Source: Nitrosospira multiformis (lineage in GTDB: Bacteria; Pseudomonadota; Gammaproteobacteria; Burkholderiales; Nitrosomonadaceae). Taken from it: a DNA stretch of 64,000 nucleotides. The DNA lies in contig NZ_FOHI01000002.1 in NCBI RefSeq assembly GCF_900111585.1, positions 451,320 through 515,319 on the forward strand, read 5' to 3'. The notes below the pieces were generated by a model, which saw only the letters and a program-made list of their open reading frames with translations, was not told where the DNA came from and did no database searches. Shown in pieces: positions 27,950 through 37,506 of this stretch. Every line of letters begins with the position of its first letter. Position 1 is the first letter of the stretch. The translations under genes were made by a program, and so were the position numbers.

Positions 27950-28771
27950 ATGCTATCCCAGTTACTTCTCGCAAAGCGACTATATATCGAAGCTGGCACG
28001 TATACAGAGCGTAAAGACGCAGTCTCGTGCGGAATTGCAATCTCCATGCTTCAAGACGCTTGCGAATTGTATATTTGGGCGTTGATAAAGGAGCACAGTC
28101 TCCCATGGAAAGAGAATGCGGGTTTTACAGCGAACATTACAACGATACAGAATGAGTAAATACCGTTACCAAGCCATGCCAAGTTACTAGAACTCAACAA
28201 GGTTCGCGTCAACTTCAAGCATTACGGCGTTCTCCCGGCGCCAGACGACGCAAAAAAATATCAGTTCTACGTAGAGGATTTTTTGCGCTCGGCGATGCTA
28301 GAGCATTTCGCGGTGAACTTCGACGATCTATCTATTGTGGATTTAGTAGCTGACGCAAACATCCGCGAGCATCTCAGATCAGCAGACGGGGGGCTCCAAG
28401 AAGGCAATACTAGTGGCGCGGCCGAAGACCTCGCAAAGGCGAAGACGCTTATCTTCGCGAAACTACAGAAGTACATACCTAAGGTTAATCTTGAGGGTTA
28501 CGATCGAACAATCGGATTGCTAAGAGAGCAACCATTCAGCGCGCTGGGTGAATACCTCGACATTCTGAGAGAATCATGCCTTGTCGCGATGTTTAACCTT
28601 CCAATTAAAGAGTACGGCTATGTTCGAAATATTCTGCCGTCTGCTAGTCGTGCAGCGTTCGGCGGGGAGTGGTGGGTACAGCATAGGAGGGCAACGTACA
28701 ATGAATCTGAAATTCGTCGTGCTCTGTCATGCCTTGTAAACCTTTGCATTAAGTTGGAAGTGATCGACTAA
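27950..28771 (+). pseudogene. Unknown HEPN-like gene split by one in-frame stop
   Basis: Two open stretches, 27950-28159 and 28160-28771, lie in the same frame and are separated only by a TAA at 28157-28159. Translation continues smoothly across it (TTIQNE, stop, IPLPSHAKLLELNKVRVNF), so this looks like one 273-codon gene with a single nonsense change, for example GAA to TAA. The helical N-terminus (SCGIAISMLQDACELYIWAL) and KVRVNFKHYG resemble HEPN-type all-alpha proteins, but that is a weak impression. Base composition is more AT-rich than neighbours, suggesting acquisition. It starts 14 bases after ychF. Confidence 0.65.
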
Positions 28772-28938
28772 GATTTACTAGCTGCGCAGGGCGAGCAAAA
28801 CTTAAAAAAACTTGAAATTGTTGAGTGATACGGGCAGTCATAAAGGGCTCTCAAACTTGTCAAAACTTAACATTTCAGAAGCGGTAAGCGCGAGTAAATA
28901 AAACATGTGGCGCGTTATTTCTGGCCGTGATCGCATAT
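28772..28938. other. Gap between split gene and antitoxin remnant
   Basis: No gene supported. A toxin gene would be expected downstream of the antitoxin on the minus strand here, but the only short frame (to 28838) has no RelE/ParE-like features. Confidence 0.4.
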
Positions 28939-28964
28939 TCAATCCTTCAGCCCAAAGTCTTTCT

Positions 28965-29165
28965 TTATTTCTGCGGGGGAGTAGATTTTTCCTTGCCTTT
29001 GCGCACGCGTTCGAGCACGTCTGCCGCGAGGAAGGAATCTTCCATGTCGTCAAGCCCGCGCTCGATAATTTCCCGAAGATAGAAAGCCTTGGAACGTCCC
29101 GTTTGCGCGGCGAGGAAGTTGAGCCGCTCCTCGATCTCGGGGGTAAGGCGAATTGAAGTGGGCAT
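28965..29165 (-). CDS. Ribbon-helix-helix antitoxin, C-terminus frameshifted
   Basis: A 66-residue RelB/CopG-like DNA-binding antitoxin. MPTSIRLTPEIEERLNFLA is the ribbon-helix-helix start, followed by RSKAFYLREIIERGLDDME. After GKEK the frame runs out as STPPQK. Adding one A to the five-A run at 28986-28990 restores IYSPAEIKKDFGLKD and a stop at 28939, the normal tail for this family, giving 75 residues. A one-base deletion is therefore likely. No toxin gene follows. An imperfect palindrome upstream fits autoregulation. Confidence 0.75.
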   Translation of the reverse strand: MPTSIRLTPEIEERLNFLAAQTGRSKAFYLREIIERGLDDMEDSFLAADVLERVRKGKEKSTPPQK

Positions 29166-29179
29166 GGGTATTATCCCTG

Positions 29180-29200
29180 AATGAAATACGGGTATTCATT
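29180..29200 (-). promoter_or_regulatory. Operator-like palindrome upstream of the antitoxin
   Basis: AATGAAATAC-GG-GTATTCATT is a palindrome with one extra A in the left arm, 15 bases upstream of the antitoxin start. Ribbon-helix-helix antitoxins typically repress their own promoters through such sites. Confidence 0.45.
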
Positions 29201-29310
29201 GTATCTGAATTTCTGGTCTGACACTTTCTTGTTCATGAGCAGCAATAACAGGCTATATACCCTAGAATTAAAAATGCCCGAACAATGTCAAAGCCAAAAA
29301 GGGGGATGAA

Positions 29311-29505
29311 ATGATATATAAAGTTCTCATCACGCCTGTTGAGCCGTCTATTCACGACCGTCCCAATTTCAGCGGTCTTCTTGCCGATTATGAAATTGAA
29401 GCCAATTCGAAGACCGAGGCTGAAGAAGTGGCCTTTATCCGGTTTTGCCAGGAGAGCCCCTTTCGCTCCCATAATCGGGATGATTATACGATCAGCGTGA
29501 ACTGA
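29311..29505 (+). CDS. Small hypothetical protein, 64 residues
   Basis: Encodes MIYKVLITPVEPSIHDRP followed by DYEIEANSKTEAEEVAFIRF and ends DDYTISVN. A purine-rich GGGGGATGA sequence precedes the ATG. It reads like a small single-domain alpha/beta protein, with no recognised family. Composition is acidic and not that of a random frame. It stands alone between the antitoxin remnant and a long non-coding gap. Confidence 0.5.
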   Translation: MIYKVLITPVEPSIHDRPNFSGLLADYEIEANSKTEAEEVAFIRFCQESPFRSHNRDDYTISVN

Positions 29506-30029
29506 GGCAGCGGGCTTGGCCTGCGCAAGGCGCGGCTGGCACGTACAAGCGTCGGTGTCCTACGAGATGAGTGATGAGCCGCATTTGATTCTTCTGATCC
29601 CTTGATATTCCAACAAGCTCGGAATACAGCATGGATGGGAAAGAAGGGATGACGGGGGAAGAAGGTGGCATCGATCGCAGGTCAGGTTCCGGCTGACAAT
29701 AATGCAGAATGCAATTTATCGGTCATAGCGCCGGGGCTACTACTTCCTGCTGTTCTGTCCGCTCGTACTACGCGCATCACGCGCTCTTGAAATTATCCTC
29801 TTGTAATTATCGCAAGCACCCATATTTTCCTGACAGGAGGCATGCAATCCCGGAGAGGGTATCCTTCAGGTTGGCAAGGTATTGGCCGTAGTCATACGAG
29901 AGTTGGTTGCTTGTTGGTTGCCCGGGTGACAGCGGTCACCCGCCATCGGCATGGCCGGATCTGCCTCCTCCGTTTGAATCGCTCGAGTTGGGGTGAGCAA
30001 AGAGGCTGCCGTGCGGGACAGTGCAGTAA
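29506..30029. other. Long non-coding interval
   Basis: No supportable gene in about 520 bases. One strong small hairpin is seen at 29923-29942 (CGGGTGAC, loop AGCG, GTCACCCG). Short frames here lack ribosome sites and family resemblance. Confidence 0.45.
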
Positions 30030-30057
30030 CTTGTTCGGGGGTTCCTTAAGGTATAAT
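30030..30057 (+). promoter_or_regulatory. Predicted promoter for the fmdB-like gene
   Basis: A perfect TATAAT at 30052-30057 is preceded by CTTGTT at 30030-30035 (16-base spacer), 41 bases before the ATG at 30098. It probably drives the FmdB-DUF502-aspS group. Confidence 0.55.
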
Positions 30058-30097
30058 CCCGTTTTTTTCGTTTAGCTTTCTTTGTTGGAGGATTGTC

Positions 30098-30385
30098 ATG
30101 CCGATCTATGAATACCGGTGTGGGTCTTGTGGTTTCGAAAAGGAATATCTGCAAAAGGTGAGTGATGCACCTGTGGCAGCTTGCCCCGCCTGTGGCAGCG
30201 ATGCGTTTAACAAACTTATTTCGGCTGCAGGTTTTCAATTGAAAGGTAGCGGCTGGTACGTCACCGATTTCAAGAACAAGAATGGCGGGCAGTCCAAGCC
30301 CAAGGCTGATGCGGATACGTGCATGGCGAAGAGCGAGAGCGCCCCGGCCGGGGATAGCGCGTGCCCCGCCTGCACGACTGACTGA
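30098..30385 (+). CDS. FmdB-family zinc-ribbon protein
   Basis: A 95-residue protein beginning MPIYEYRCGSCGFEKEYLQK, with the two CxxC knuckles CGSC and CPAC of the FmdB/CxxC_CxxC_SSSS zinc ribbon, then FNKLISAAGFQLKGSGWYVTDF. The C-terminal tail is Lys/Ala-rich and ends with a further CPAC. Family members are putative regulators with no firm function. Often placed directly before DUF502 and aspS in beta-proteobacteria, as here. Confidence 0.9.
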   Translation: MPIYEYRCGSCGFEKEYLQKVSDAPVAACPACGSDAFNKLISAAGFQLKGSGWYVTDFKNKNGGQSKPKADADTCMAKSESAPAGDSACPACTTD

Positions 30386-30413
30386 CGAGTGACGGATCGG
30401 GCTGATTACTGAC

Positions 30414-31082
30414 ATGAAACGCTATTTCATCACCGGGCTGCTCATATGGGTACCTCTGGGTATTACTGCCTGGGCGTTGAAATTTCTGATCAGCACCATG
30501 GATCAGTCCCTGTTGCTCCTGCCGTCGAGCATGCGTCCCGAAACCCTCGTAGGCATATACATTCCCGGCGTGGGCACGGTGCTGACGCTGCTGGTTGTTT
30601 TCCTTACCGGCATCTTCACCACCAACATCATCGGGCAGCGACTGGTGATTTTCTGGGAAGGCGTGTTATGGCGCATCCCGGTCGTGAAATCGATTTATTA
30701 CGGCGTGAAGCAGGTCAGCGATACGCTGTTTTCAAGCCAGGGGGAGGCCTTTCGCAAGGCGCTGTTGGTGCAGTATCCGCGCGAGGGTTCCTGGACCATC
30801 GCCTTCATGACGGGATATCCAGGTGGCGATGTAGTCAATCACCTCACGGGAGAGTATGTGAGCGTCTACGTGCCGACCACGCCCAATCCGACCTCCGGCT
30901 TCTTTCTGATGATGCCGCGCAGCGATGTAATCGAGCTCGACATGAGCGTGGATGCGGCATTGAAATATATAATCTCGATGGGTGTCGTTACTCCCACCAA
31001 CGGCAAGAAACCGGCGGAGTCGCAGGCAGTGCTGCTGCATCCCCAGGGTCCCGCCAGTTCCGCATCGAGCGACAAGCCCTGA
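30414..31082 (+). CDS. DUF502 family membrane protein
   Basis: A 222-residue protein starting MKRYFITGLLIWVPLGITAW, with two N-terminal membrane helices, the second in VGTVLTLLVVFLTGIFTTNI. RIPVVKSIYYGVKQVSDTLF and VSVYVPTTPNPTSGFFLMMP are the conserved DUF502 blocks. Function unknown. It is 28 bases downstream of the FmdB gene and 27 bases upstream of aspS; the three probably form one transcript. Confidence 0.93.
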   Translation: MKRYFITGLLIWVPLGITAWALKFLISTMDQSLLLLPSSMRPETLVGIYIPGVGTVLTLLVVFLTGIFTTNIIGQRLVIFWEGVLWRIPVVKSIYYGVKQVSDTLFSSQGEAFRKALLVQYPREGSWTIAFMTGYPGGDVVNHLTGEYVSVYVPTTPNPTSGFFLMMPRSDVIELDMSVDAALKYIISMGVVTPTNGKKPAESQAVLLHPQGPASSASSDKP

Positions 31083-31109
31083 TTCCTTTTTTCTGATTAC
31101 CGATCTTCC

Positions 31110-32876
31110 ATGCGCACCAATTACTGCGGCCTTATCGACGTCCAATATCTGGATCAGACTGTGATCCTGTACGGCTGGGTCCACCGGCGCCGCGACCATG
31201 GGGGTGTTATTTTCGTGGATCTGCGGGATCGCGAGGGCCTGGTGCAGGTGGTATGCGATCCCGATAACCCCACTGCTTTCCAGGTCGCGGAAAAAATCCG
31301 CAACGAGTTTGTGGTCAAAGTTACCGGGCGGGTGCGGCACCGGCCGGCGGGAACCGTCAACCCCAATCTCATCAGCGGGGAAATAGAGGTGTTGGTGAGC
31401 TCGATCGATATCCTCAATGCTTCCCTGACGCCTCCGTTCCTGATGGACGACGAAAACCTCAGCGAAGCCATACGGCTGGAGCACCGCTATCTGGATCTGC
31501 GGCGTCCGCAGATGCAGGAAAACCTGCGGCTGCGCTACAAGGTAGCGATGGCAGTCCGGCTGTTTCTCGACCAGCATGGATTCATCGACGTGGAAACGCC
31601 GATGCTCACCAAATCGACCCCCGAGGGCGCGCGCGATTACCTGGTGCCGTCACGCGTCAACACCGGGCATTTTTTTGCGCTGCCGCAATCGCCGCAACTG
31701 TTCAAGCAGTTGCTGATGGTTTCCGGATTCGACCGCTATTATCAGATTACCAAATGCTTTCGCGACGAGGATCTGCGGGCTGACCGCCAGCCCGAATTCA
31801 CCCAGATCGATATCGAGACATCCTTTCTGGATGAAGCGCAAATCATGCAGATGATGGAAGGGATGATCTGCACGGTGTTCAAAAGCGTGAGGAATATCGA
31901 TCTGCCCAGCCCCTTTCCACGCTTGACGCATGCGGAAGCGATGTCGAAATATGGCTCGGACAAGCCTGACATGCGCGTGCCGCTGGTTCTGACGGAACTC
32001 ACCGATGTGATGCAGGAGGTGGAGTTCAAGGTGTTCCGGGAAGCCGCGCTCAGAACGGGTGGACGTGTAGCGGCATTGCGCGTGCCTGAAGGTGGGATAT
32101 TGTCGCGCAAAGAGATCGATGATTACACCAGTTTTGTAGCGATATACGGGGCGAAGGGGCTCGCATACATCAAGGTCAATGCGCTGGAAAAAGGCGTGGA
32201 TGGCCTCCAGTCGCCCATACTGAAATTCCTCCCTGAGAATGTGATTCAGATCATTCTCGAACGCACGGGCGCGAAGGATGGCGATCTCATCTTCTTTGGC
32301 GCGGACAAGGCACAGGTGGTGAATGAGGCCCTCGGTGCATTGCGCGCCAGGGTCGGGCATGATCGCGGCCTGGCGGAATCGGGGTGGAAGCCTTTATGGG
32401 TGGTGGATTTCCCCATGTTCGAGCGCGACGAAGAAGAAAACCGCTGGAAAGCCTTGCATCATCCCTTTACTTCTCCTGCTGAGGGTCACGAGGACCTGCT
32501 TGAGACCGATCCCGAAAAAGCCTTATCCAAGGCTTACGATATGGTGCTGAATGGTTCCGAGATTGGGGGCGGTTCCGTACGTATTCATCGTCAGGAAGTA
32601 CAGTCGAAGGTGTTTCGCGCCTTGAATATTGGAGCGGACGAGGCAAACGAAAAATTCGGCTTTTTGCTCGAAGCATTGCAATATGGGGCGCCCCCGCATG
32701 GCGGGATTGCGTTCGGTCTCGACCGGATCGTTGCCATGATGGCAGGCGCCGAATCCATCCGTGAGGTCATTGCTTTTCCGAAAACACAGCGCGCGCAATG
32801 TCTGCTGACGCATGCGCCCAGTACTGTCGGTGAAAAACAGTTGCGGGAACTTCACATCAAGCTTCGCCACGCGTAA
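31110..32876 (+). CDS. aspS: Aspartyl-tRNA synthetase
   Basis: A 588-residue class II synthetase that charges tRNA-Asp. The N-terminal OB-fold anticodon-binding domain includes [20 protein letters not shown]. Class II motif 2 is visible ([19 protein letters not shown]) and motif 3 lies in [15 protein letters not shown] central bacterial insertion (about residues 285-420) is present. Length and order are typical of bacterial AspRS. Whether it discriminates against tRNA-Asn cannot be decided here. Confidence 0.98.
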   Translation: MRTNYCGLIDVQYLDQTVILYGWVHRRRDHGGVIFVDLRDREGLVQVVCDPDNPTAFQVAEKIRNEFVVKVTGRVRHRPAGTVNPNLISGEIEVLVSSIDILNASLTPPFLMDDENLSEAIRLEHRYLDLRRPQMQENLRLRYKVAMAVRLFLDQHGFIDVETPMLTKSTPEGARDYLVPSRVNTGHFFALPQSPQLFKQLLMVSGFDRYYQITKCFRDEDLRADRQPEFTQIDIETSFLDEAQIMQMMEGMICTVFKSVRNIDLPSPFPRLTHAEAMSKYGSDKPDMRVPLVLTELTDVMQEVEFKVFREAALRTGGRVAALRVPEGGILSRKEIDDYTSFVAIYGAKGLAYIKVNALEKGVDGLQSPILKFLPENVIQIILERTGAKDGDLIFFGADKAQVVNEALGALRARVGHDRGLAESGWKPLWVVDFPMFERDEEENRWKALHHPFTSPAEGHEDLLETDPEKALSKAYDMVLNGSEIGGGSVRIHRQEVQSKVFRALNIGADEANEKFGFLLEALQYGAPPHGGIAFGLDRIVAMMAGAESIREVIAFPKTQRAQCLLTHAPSTVGEKQLRELHIKLRHA

Positions 32877-32993
32877 TCCTGGAGGATATAAAGCAAGGGT
32901 GCGGGGTGGAAGCGGAGAAGCGTGGAGATTGGGAAAATCATTTTTCCAAAAGCGAAGATTTTCTGATTCCGTTCCTACTCCTGGTGCACGGGG

Positions 32994-33455
32994 GTGAGAA
33001 TCTACAAGATTCCGGTTTCCATTCTGGTAATTATCCATACGCCCGACATGCAGATCCTGCTGCTCGAACGGGCGGACCATCCCGGCTACTGGCAGTCTGT
33101 TACGGGCAGCCAGGACGAAGGCGAGACGCTCGTACAAACAGCGATACGGGAAGTGGCGGAGGAGACCGGGCTGGATGCCAGTCGCTACGAGTTGACCGAC
33201 TGGAACATTGTGAACGAATATGAAATCTATGAGGAATGGCGCTGGCGTTACGCTCCCGAAGTAACCCATAACACCGAGCATGTTTTTGGCCTGCTTGTGC
33301 CGCAACCTGTCCCGGTCTTTGTTGCGGCAAGAGAACATTTGCGTCATACCTGGCTCCCCTGGCAGGAGGCGGCGGAAAAAGTATTTTCCCCAAGCAATGC
33401 CGAAGCGATCAGGAGATTGGCAACAGCTGGCGGTAAAGGTAATAACGGTAATTAA
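32994..33455 (+). CDS. nudB: Dihydroneopterin triphosphate pyrophosphatase (Nudix)
   Basis: A 153-residue Nudix hydrolase that removes pyrophosphate from dihydroneopterin triphosphate in folate synthesis. The Nudix box is GSQDEGETLVQTAIREVAEE, with the catalytic Glu cluster complete. WRWRYAPEVTHNTEHVFGL is characteristic of the NudB branch. It starts with GTG (VRIYKIPVSILVII), following GGGGGT. Located downstream of aspS, the conserved aspS-nudB pair. Confidence 0.9.
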   Translation: MRIYKIPVSILVIIHTPDMQILLLERADHPGYWQSVTGSQDEGETLVQTAIREVAEETGLDASRYELTDWNIVNEYEIYEEWRWRYAPEVTHNTEHVFGLLVPQPVPVFVAAREHLRHTWLPWQEAAEKVFSPSNAEAIRRLATAGGKGNNGN

Positions 33456-33632
33456 AGGGCAGTAAAGAGCAGAAAAAGCAGGAGCGGCAGGCAGCGGAAG
33501 CATCCCTTGCGAAAATGAGGAACGGGGAAAGCCGATCGAACCGATGACGGGTGTGCTGGTCCAATGATACTTTTGGAACCTCTGCAGTTTCTTATATTCC
33601 CTGTGGTTTTTAAAGGAAAAACGGAGTAGGCC

Positions 33633-34733
33633 ATGCAAGCAGAAGCCATTGCCTTTGAACGTTTCGACAATCTGAATGACGATGACTGCGAGCAGCGCAT
33701 CGTCCAGGCGAAAGCGGCGCTGGGAAAGCGCGCGGTAATACTCGCCCATCATTATCAGCGCCCGGATGTTTACAAACACGCCGATCTTACCGGGGATTCC
33801 CTGCAGCTCTCGCGTCTTGCGTCGGGGACCGATGCGGATTACCTGGTGTTCTGCGGCGTGCATTTCATGGCTGAAGTAGCCGATATTCTCTCCAAGCCCG
33901 AGCAGGTCACCATTCTGCCTGATCTTTCCGCCGGCTGCTCTATGGCGGATATGGCGAGTCTTCTCAAGGTGCAGCGCGCGTGGCATGAACTCTCGGAAGT
34001 GCTCGATCCCGATGAAGTGGTCACGCCGGTAACTTACATCAACTCTGCCGCTGATCTCAAGGCTTTCTGCGGTGAGCACGGCGGCATTGTCTGCACATCC
34101 AGCAATGCCATGAAAATTTTGCAGTGGTCCTTTTCCCGCAGGGAAAAGGTACTGTTTTTTCCGGATCAGCACCTGGGACGCTGGAGCGGGCACAAGCTGG
34201 GCATTCCACTCGAACAGATGGCGGTGTGGGATTTCGATGAGCCCATGGGCGGACTTTCGCCCGAGCAGATCAGGAATGCGAAAATCCTCCTGTGGAAGGG
34301 ACATTGCTCCGTGCACCAGATGTTCCAGCCACAGCACATACTTCGTTTTCGCAACCAGCATCCCGAGGGGAAAGTGATTTCGCATCCCGAGTGCAGTTTC
34401 GAGGTATGTAAAAACTCGGATTACGTCGGCTCCACCGACTATATCATCAGGACCATCCGGGAAGCGGAGCCAGGAACACGCTGGCTGGTGGGGACGGAGC
34501 TGAACCTGGTCAATCGTATTGCCGAGGAGTTCAAGGCCCAGGGAAAAATCGTCCAGTTCATGGCATCGACGATCTGCATGTGTTCCACCATGGCGCGCAT
34601 CGATCCGCAACACCTGGCCTGGGCGCTGGAAAACCTGGTTGCGGGGAAGGTGGTGAATCAGATCAAAGTGCCGGCAGCGGATGCAGTTCTGGCGAAACGT
34701 GCCCTGGAGCGCATGCTTGAGGTTTCGCGATAA
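33633..34733 (+). CDS. nadA: Quinolinate synthase
   Basis: Condenses iminoaspartate with dihydroxyacetone phosphate to quinolinate for NAD synthesis. The 366-residue protein has AVILAHHYQRPDVYKHADLT, the iron-sulfur cysteines in FCGVHFMAE, SNAMKILQW and ICMCSTMARI, and ISHPECSFEVCKNSDY. Length matches the proteobacterial NadA class. GGAG lies upstream of the ATG. Confidence 0.97.
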   Translation: MQAEAIAFERFDNLNDDDCEQRIVQAKAALGKRAVILAHHYQRPDVYKHADLTGDSLQLSRLASGTDADYLVFCGVHFMAEVADILSKPEQVTILPDLSAGCSMADMASLLKVQRAWHELSEVLDPDEVVTPVTYINSAADLKAFCGEHGGIVCTSSNAMKILQWSFSRREKVLFFPDQHLGRWSGHKLGIPLEQMAVWDFDEPMGGLSPEQIRNAKILLWKGHCSVHQMFQPQHILRFRNQHPEGKVISHPECSFEVCKNSDYVGSTDYIIRTIREAEPGTRWLVGTELNLVNRIAEEFKAQGKIVQFMASTICMCSTMARIDPQHLAWALENLVAGKVVNQIKVPAADAVLAKRALERMLEVSR

Positions 34734-34769
34734 TGAAAAAATACACTTGCGCTCCGTCCCGTTCGTCAT

Positions 34770-35522
34770 ATGCTCAATAAGCTGCATATTGCTACCTACA
34801 ACATTCACAAAGGGTTTTCTCATTTCAATCGGCGGGTCATGGTGCATCAGCTGCGCGACAGCTTGCGTGCGCTCAACGCCGATATCATTTTTCTGCAGGA
34901 AGTGGTCGGCGAGCACAAGGGTCACGGAGCCCGTTTCGAGAATTGGCCGGAGAGTCCCCAGTATGAATTCCTGGCTGATTCGATCTGGACGGATTTTGCC
35001 TACGGAAAAAACGCGGTCTACGATGAGGGCCACCACGGCAACGCAATCCTGAGCCGCTATCCCATTCTTCGGTGGGACAACGTGGATGTTTCGGCCCATC
35101 GTTTCGAAAGCCGCGGCTTGCTTCACTGTGAAATAGGCATCCCGCAATGGCGGGAAAATCTTCACTGCATCTGCGTGCACCTGGGCCTGTTCAAAAGAGG
35201 CCGTTCCCGTCAGTTACAGTTACTGGAAAAGCATATCGAGGAACTGGTACCCCAGGACGCGCCGCTGGTTATCGCCGGGGATTTCAACGATTGGCGCGAA
35301 GTGGCCAGTCGTATCCTGGTCCAGCGGCTTGCCCTGGCGGAAGTCTTCGAGTTGACCGAAGGAAGGCCGGCGCGTACCTATCCCTCCACGTTGCCGTTGT
35401 TCCGGCTCGACCGTATTTATGTGCGGGGGTTTCATATCGAAAAGGCACAAGTGCACCAGGGGCACCCCTGGTCCAAGATCTCCGATCACGCAGTCCTCTC
35501 GGCGCAGATGATCCTCAGATAA
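34770..35522 (+). CDS. Endonuclease/exonuclease/phosphatase family protein
   Basis: A 250-residue metal-dependent hydrolase of the DNase I-like superfamily. Visible are IATYNIHKGFSHFN (catalytic Asn/Lys), ADIIFLQEVVGEH (metal-binding Glu), VIAGDFNDWREV (GDFN catalytic motif) and ISDHAVLSAQM (SDH motif). All catalytic residues are present. Related proteins include YbhP, next to cardiolipin synthase in enterics; the natural substrate is not established. It overlaps the Sua5 gene by one base (TAATG). Confidence 0.88.
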   Translation: MLNKLHIATYNIHKGFSHFNRRVMVHQLRDSLRALNADIIFLQEVVGEHKGHGARFENWPESPQYEFLADSIWTDFAYGKNAVYDEGHHGNAILSRYPILRWDNVDVSAHRFESRGLLHCEIGIPQWRENLHCICVHLGLFKRGRSRQLQLLEKHIEELVPQDAPLVIAGDFNDWREVASRILVQRLALAEVFELTEGRPARTYPSTLPLFRLDRIYVRGFHIEKAQVHQGHPWSKISDHAVLSAQMILR

Positions 35523-36616
35523 TGCCTCCTGCATCGCACAGCGAGATCGACGCCGCCGCCACCCTCCTGAAAAAAGGAGGCGTTGTCGCTTTCCCGACAG
35601 AAACCGTGTATGGCCTTGGGGCTGAGGTTTCCAATCCTTCTGCAGTTGCGCGCATATTTGAAATCAAGGGGCGTCCCCTGGATCATCCCCTCATTGTCCA
35701 TTTCGCCGATGCCTCCCGGTTATCGCATTGGGCGCGGGAAGTGCCACATCAGGCGTGGCGGCTGGCTGAGTGTTTCTGGCCAGGCCCTTTGACCCTGATA
35801 CTGCCACGTAGTCGCCATGTGTCGGAAAAGGTGACCGGCGGTCAGGATACAGTGGGATTGCGCGTTCCTGATCATCCCGTAGCGCTTGCCTTGCTGAGGG
35901 AGCTGGGGCCCGATAGAGCACTTGCCGCTCCGTCAGCGAATCGTTTCGGCCATGTCAGTCCGACAACGGCAGCGCATGTGCGTGAGGAGTTTGGCGACGA
36001 GCTGGACATGGTTCTGAATGGTGGGCCGTGCCAGGTGGGGCTGGAAAGTACCATTGTGGGTTTTGAAGGCCAAACCGCGGTTATATTGCGGCCAGGCGGC
36101 ATCCAGTTGGCAGCACTGGCGGAAGTATTGGATGGAAATGTGGTGCTTTCCCAAGGAGCAGAACGTTCTGTACGCGTACCGGGCGCTCTCCCTTCGCATT
36201 ATGCCCCCGCCACGCCGCTCGAGCTCCTGTCGGCGGATCACTTATGGCAGCGTGCTTTGGAGCTGGAAGCAGAAGGTATGCAGGTAGCAGTCATGGGTTG
36301 GCGGCGGCGAGAGCATTCTCTACCCAGGCATCGCTCGGAAAATGAACCGGTCGTATTTTCCGCGATGCCTGAAGAACCGGAGGAATATGCGCGTCAGTTG
36401 TATGCCACCTTGCGCCGGTTCGATCGGGAACACTTCGATCGGTTGTTGGTGGAGAATCCTCCCGAGACAGCGGCTTGGGTGGCAATCGCGGACCGGCTGC
36501 AGCGCGCGAGCAGCAGGACATACTCCGGTGCGAATGCAGTACTAACGGGTGAGCAAAGCAGTTCATCCCGAACGCGGGAGGATGAGAATGAAACCATTTA
36601 TGGGCAAACTGGATAA
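35522..36616 (+). CDS. Threonylcarbamoyl-AMP synthase, Sua5 type
   Basis: Makes threonylcarbamoyl-AMP for the t6A37 modification of ANN-decoding tRNAs. The 364-residue protein has an N-terminal YrdC domain (GGVVAFPTETVYGLGA, KGRPLDHPLIVH, APSANRFGHVSPTTA) and the extra C-terminal Sua5 domain with linker PGALPSHYAPATPLELL. The C-terminal tail ends STRTYSG-like, SSRTYSGANAVL, typical of Sua5. The ATG at 35522 overlaps the previous stop by one base; a much longer upstream frame is an artefact overlapping the nuclease gene. Confidence 0.94.
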   Translation: MPPASHSEIDAAATLLKKGGVVAFPTETVYGLGAEVSNPSAVARIFEIKGRPLDHPLIVHFADASRLSHWAREVPHQAWRLAECFWPGPLTLILPRSRHVSEKVTGGQDTVGLRVPDHPVALALLRELGPDRALAAPSANRFGHVSPTTAAHVREEFGDELDMVLNGGPCQVGLESTIVGFEGQTAVILRPGGIQLAALAEVLDGNVVLSQGAERSVRVPGALPSHYAPATPLELLSADHLWQRALELEAEGMQVAVMGWRRREHSLPRHRSENEPVVFSAMPEEPEEYARQLYATLRRFDREHFDRLLVENPPETAAWVAIADRLQRASSRTYSGANAVLTGEQSSSSRTREDENETIYGQTG

Positions 36617-36627
36617 ATAACGATTTT

Positions 36628-37407
36628 ATGGATAGCAAAGTTCGCGCAGTATTGTTTGATGTGGATGGTACGCTGGCTGATACGGAGCGTGATGGTCATC
36701 GCCCCGCTTTTAATGCCGCATTTCAGGAACTCGGCCTCGATTGGGAGTGGGATGTCGATCTTTACGGCAAGTTGCTGGAAATTACAGGTGGCAAAGAGCG
36801 CATCCTTCATTTCATGGAACATCATGTTCCCGAGGAATTGAACAGAAGTGAATTGGGTGAATGGATCGCGCGCCTGCATAAGATAAAAACCAGGCATTAT
36901 GTGGGCATGCTGGAAAGCGGCGGTATTCCGCTAAGACCGGGTGTAGCCCGCCTGATCCGGCATCTGCGTGACAGAAACATAAAAATCGCGATTGCAACCA
37001 CCACCACCCCGGAGAACGTGACCGCGCTTTTGAAATCCACCCTGGGGGAAGATTCTCCCGGCTGGTTCGACGTTATCGGGGCAGGAGACATCGTTCCTGG
37101 AAAAAAACCGGCACCCGACATCTATCACTGGGTGCTGGATCAACTGAAATTGCCAGCAGAACAGTGCATTGCCGTCGAAGACTCGGAAAACGGGCTGAGA
37201 GCATCGCTTGCCGCGGGGCTGGACACAGTGGTTACGGTAAATGGATATACCCGGTTTCAGGATTTCACGGGGGCGAAGCTTGTCTTATCCGACCTGGGGG
37301 AGCCGACGAAGCCCTTCAGCGTGCTGGAAGGAGAGGCAGGAGTGGCAAACGGCATAAACGGCAGCGGCTGGGTGGACGTGGACCTGATGCTGAAGCTTAA
37401 GGGGTGA
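36628..37407 (+). CDS. cbbY: CbbY-type HAD phosphatase
   Basis: A 259-residue HAD-superfamily hydrolase. The nucleophile motif is LFDVDGTLADTERDGH, with DWEWDVDLYGKLLEITGGKERI and VEDSENGLRASLAAGLDTVV, all close to CbbY. CbbY dephosphorylates xylulose-1,5-bisphosphate, a dead-end inhibitor of Rubisco, which fits an autotroph. Rubisco genes are not in this window. The symbol is given on motif similarity and a related sugar phosphatase is possible. It follows Sua5 by 11 bases. Confidence 0.8.
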   Translation: MDSKVRAVLFDVDGTLADTERDGHRPAFNAAFQELGLDWEWDVDLYGKLLEITGGKERILHFMEHHVPEELNRSELGEWIARLHKIKTRHYVGMLESGGIPLRPGVARLIRHLRDRNIKIAIATTTTPENVTALLKSTLGEDSPGWFDVIGAGDIVPGKKPAPDIYHWVLDQLKLPAEQCIAVEDSENGLRASLAAGLDTVVTVNGYTRFQDFTGAKLVLSDLGEPTKPFSVLEGEAGVANGINGSGWVDVDLMLKLKG

Positions 37408-37506
37408 AGGCCGTGAGGAAGCGGTCTAAAAGAATTATGTCCAATTCTGCGGACGCTCAATTTGCATTATCCCAAATTGGAATTGTCACCTGGAACAGGT
37501 AGTATA

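Noticed and set aside
32523..35180. Very long minus-strand frame (885 codons)
   Set aside because: It lies antisense to the end of aspS, nudB, nadA and the nuclease gene, all with clear family motifs. The frame is open because of codon bias and its translation matches no protein pattern.
35147..35521. Upstream extension of the Sua5 frame
   Set aside because: It overlaps the endonuclease/phosphatase gene in another frame. Sua5 similarity starts just after the ATG at 35522.
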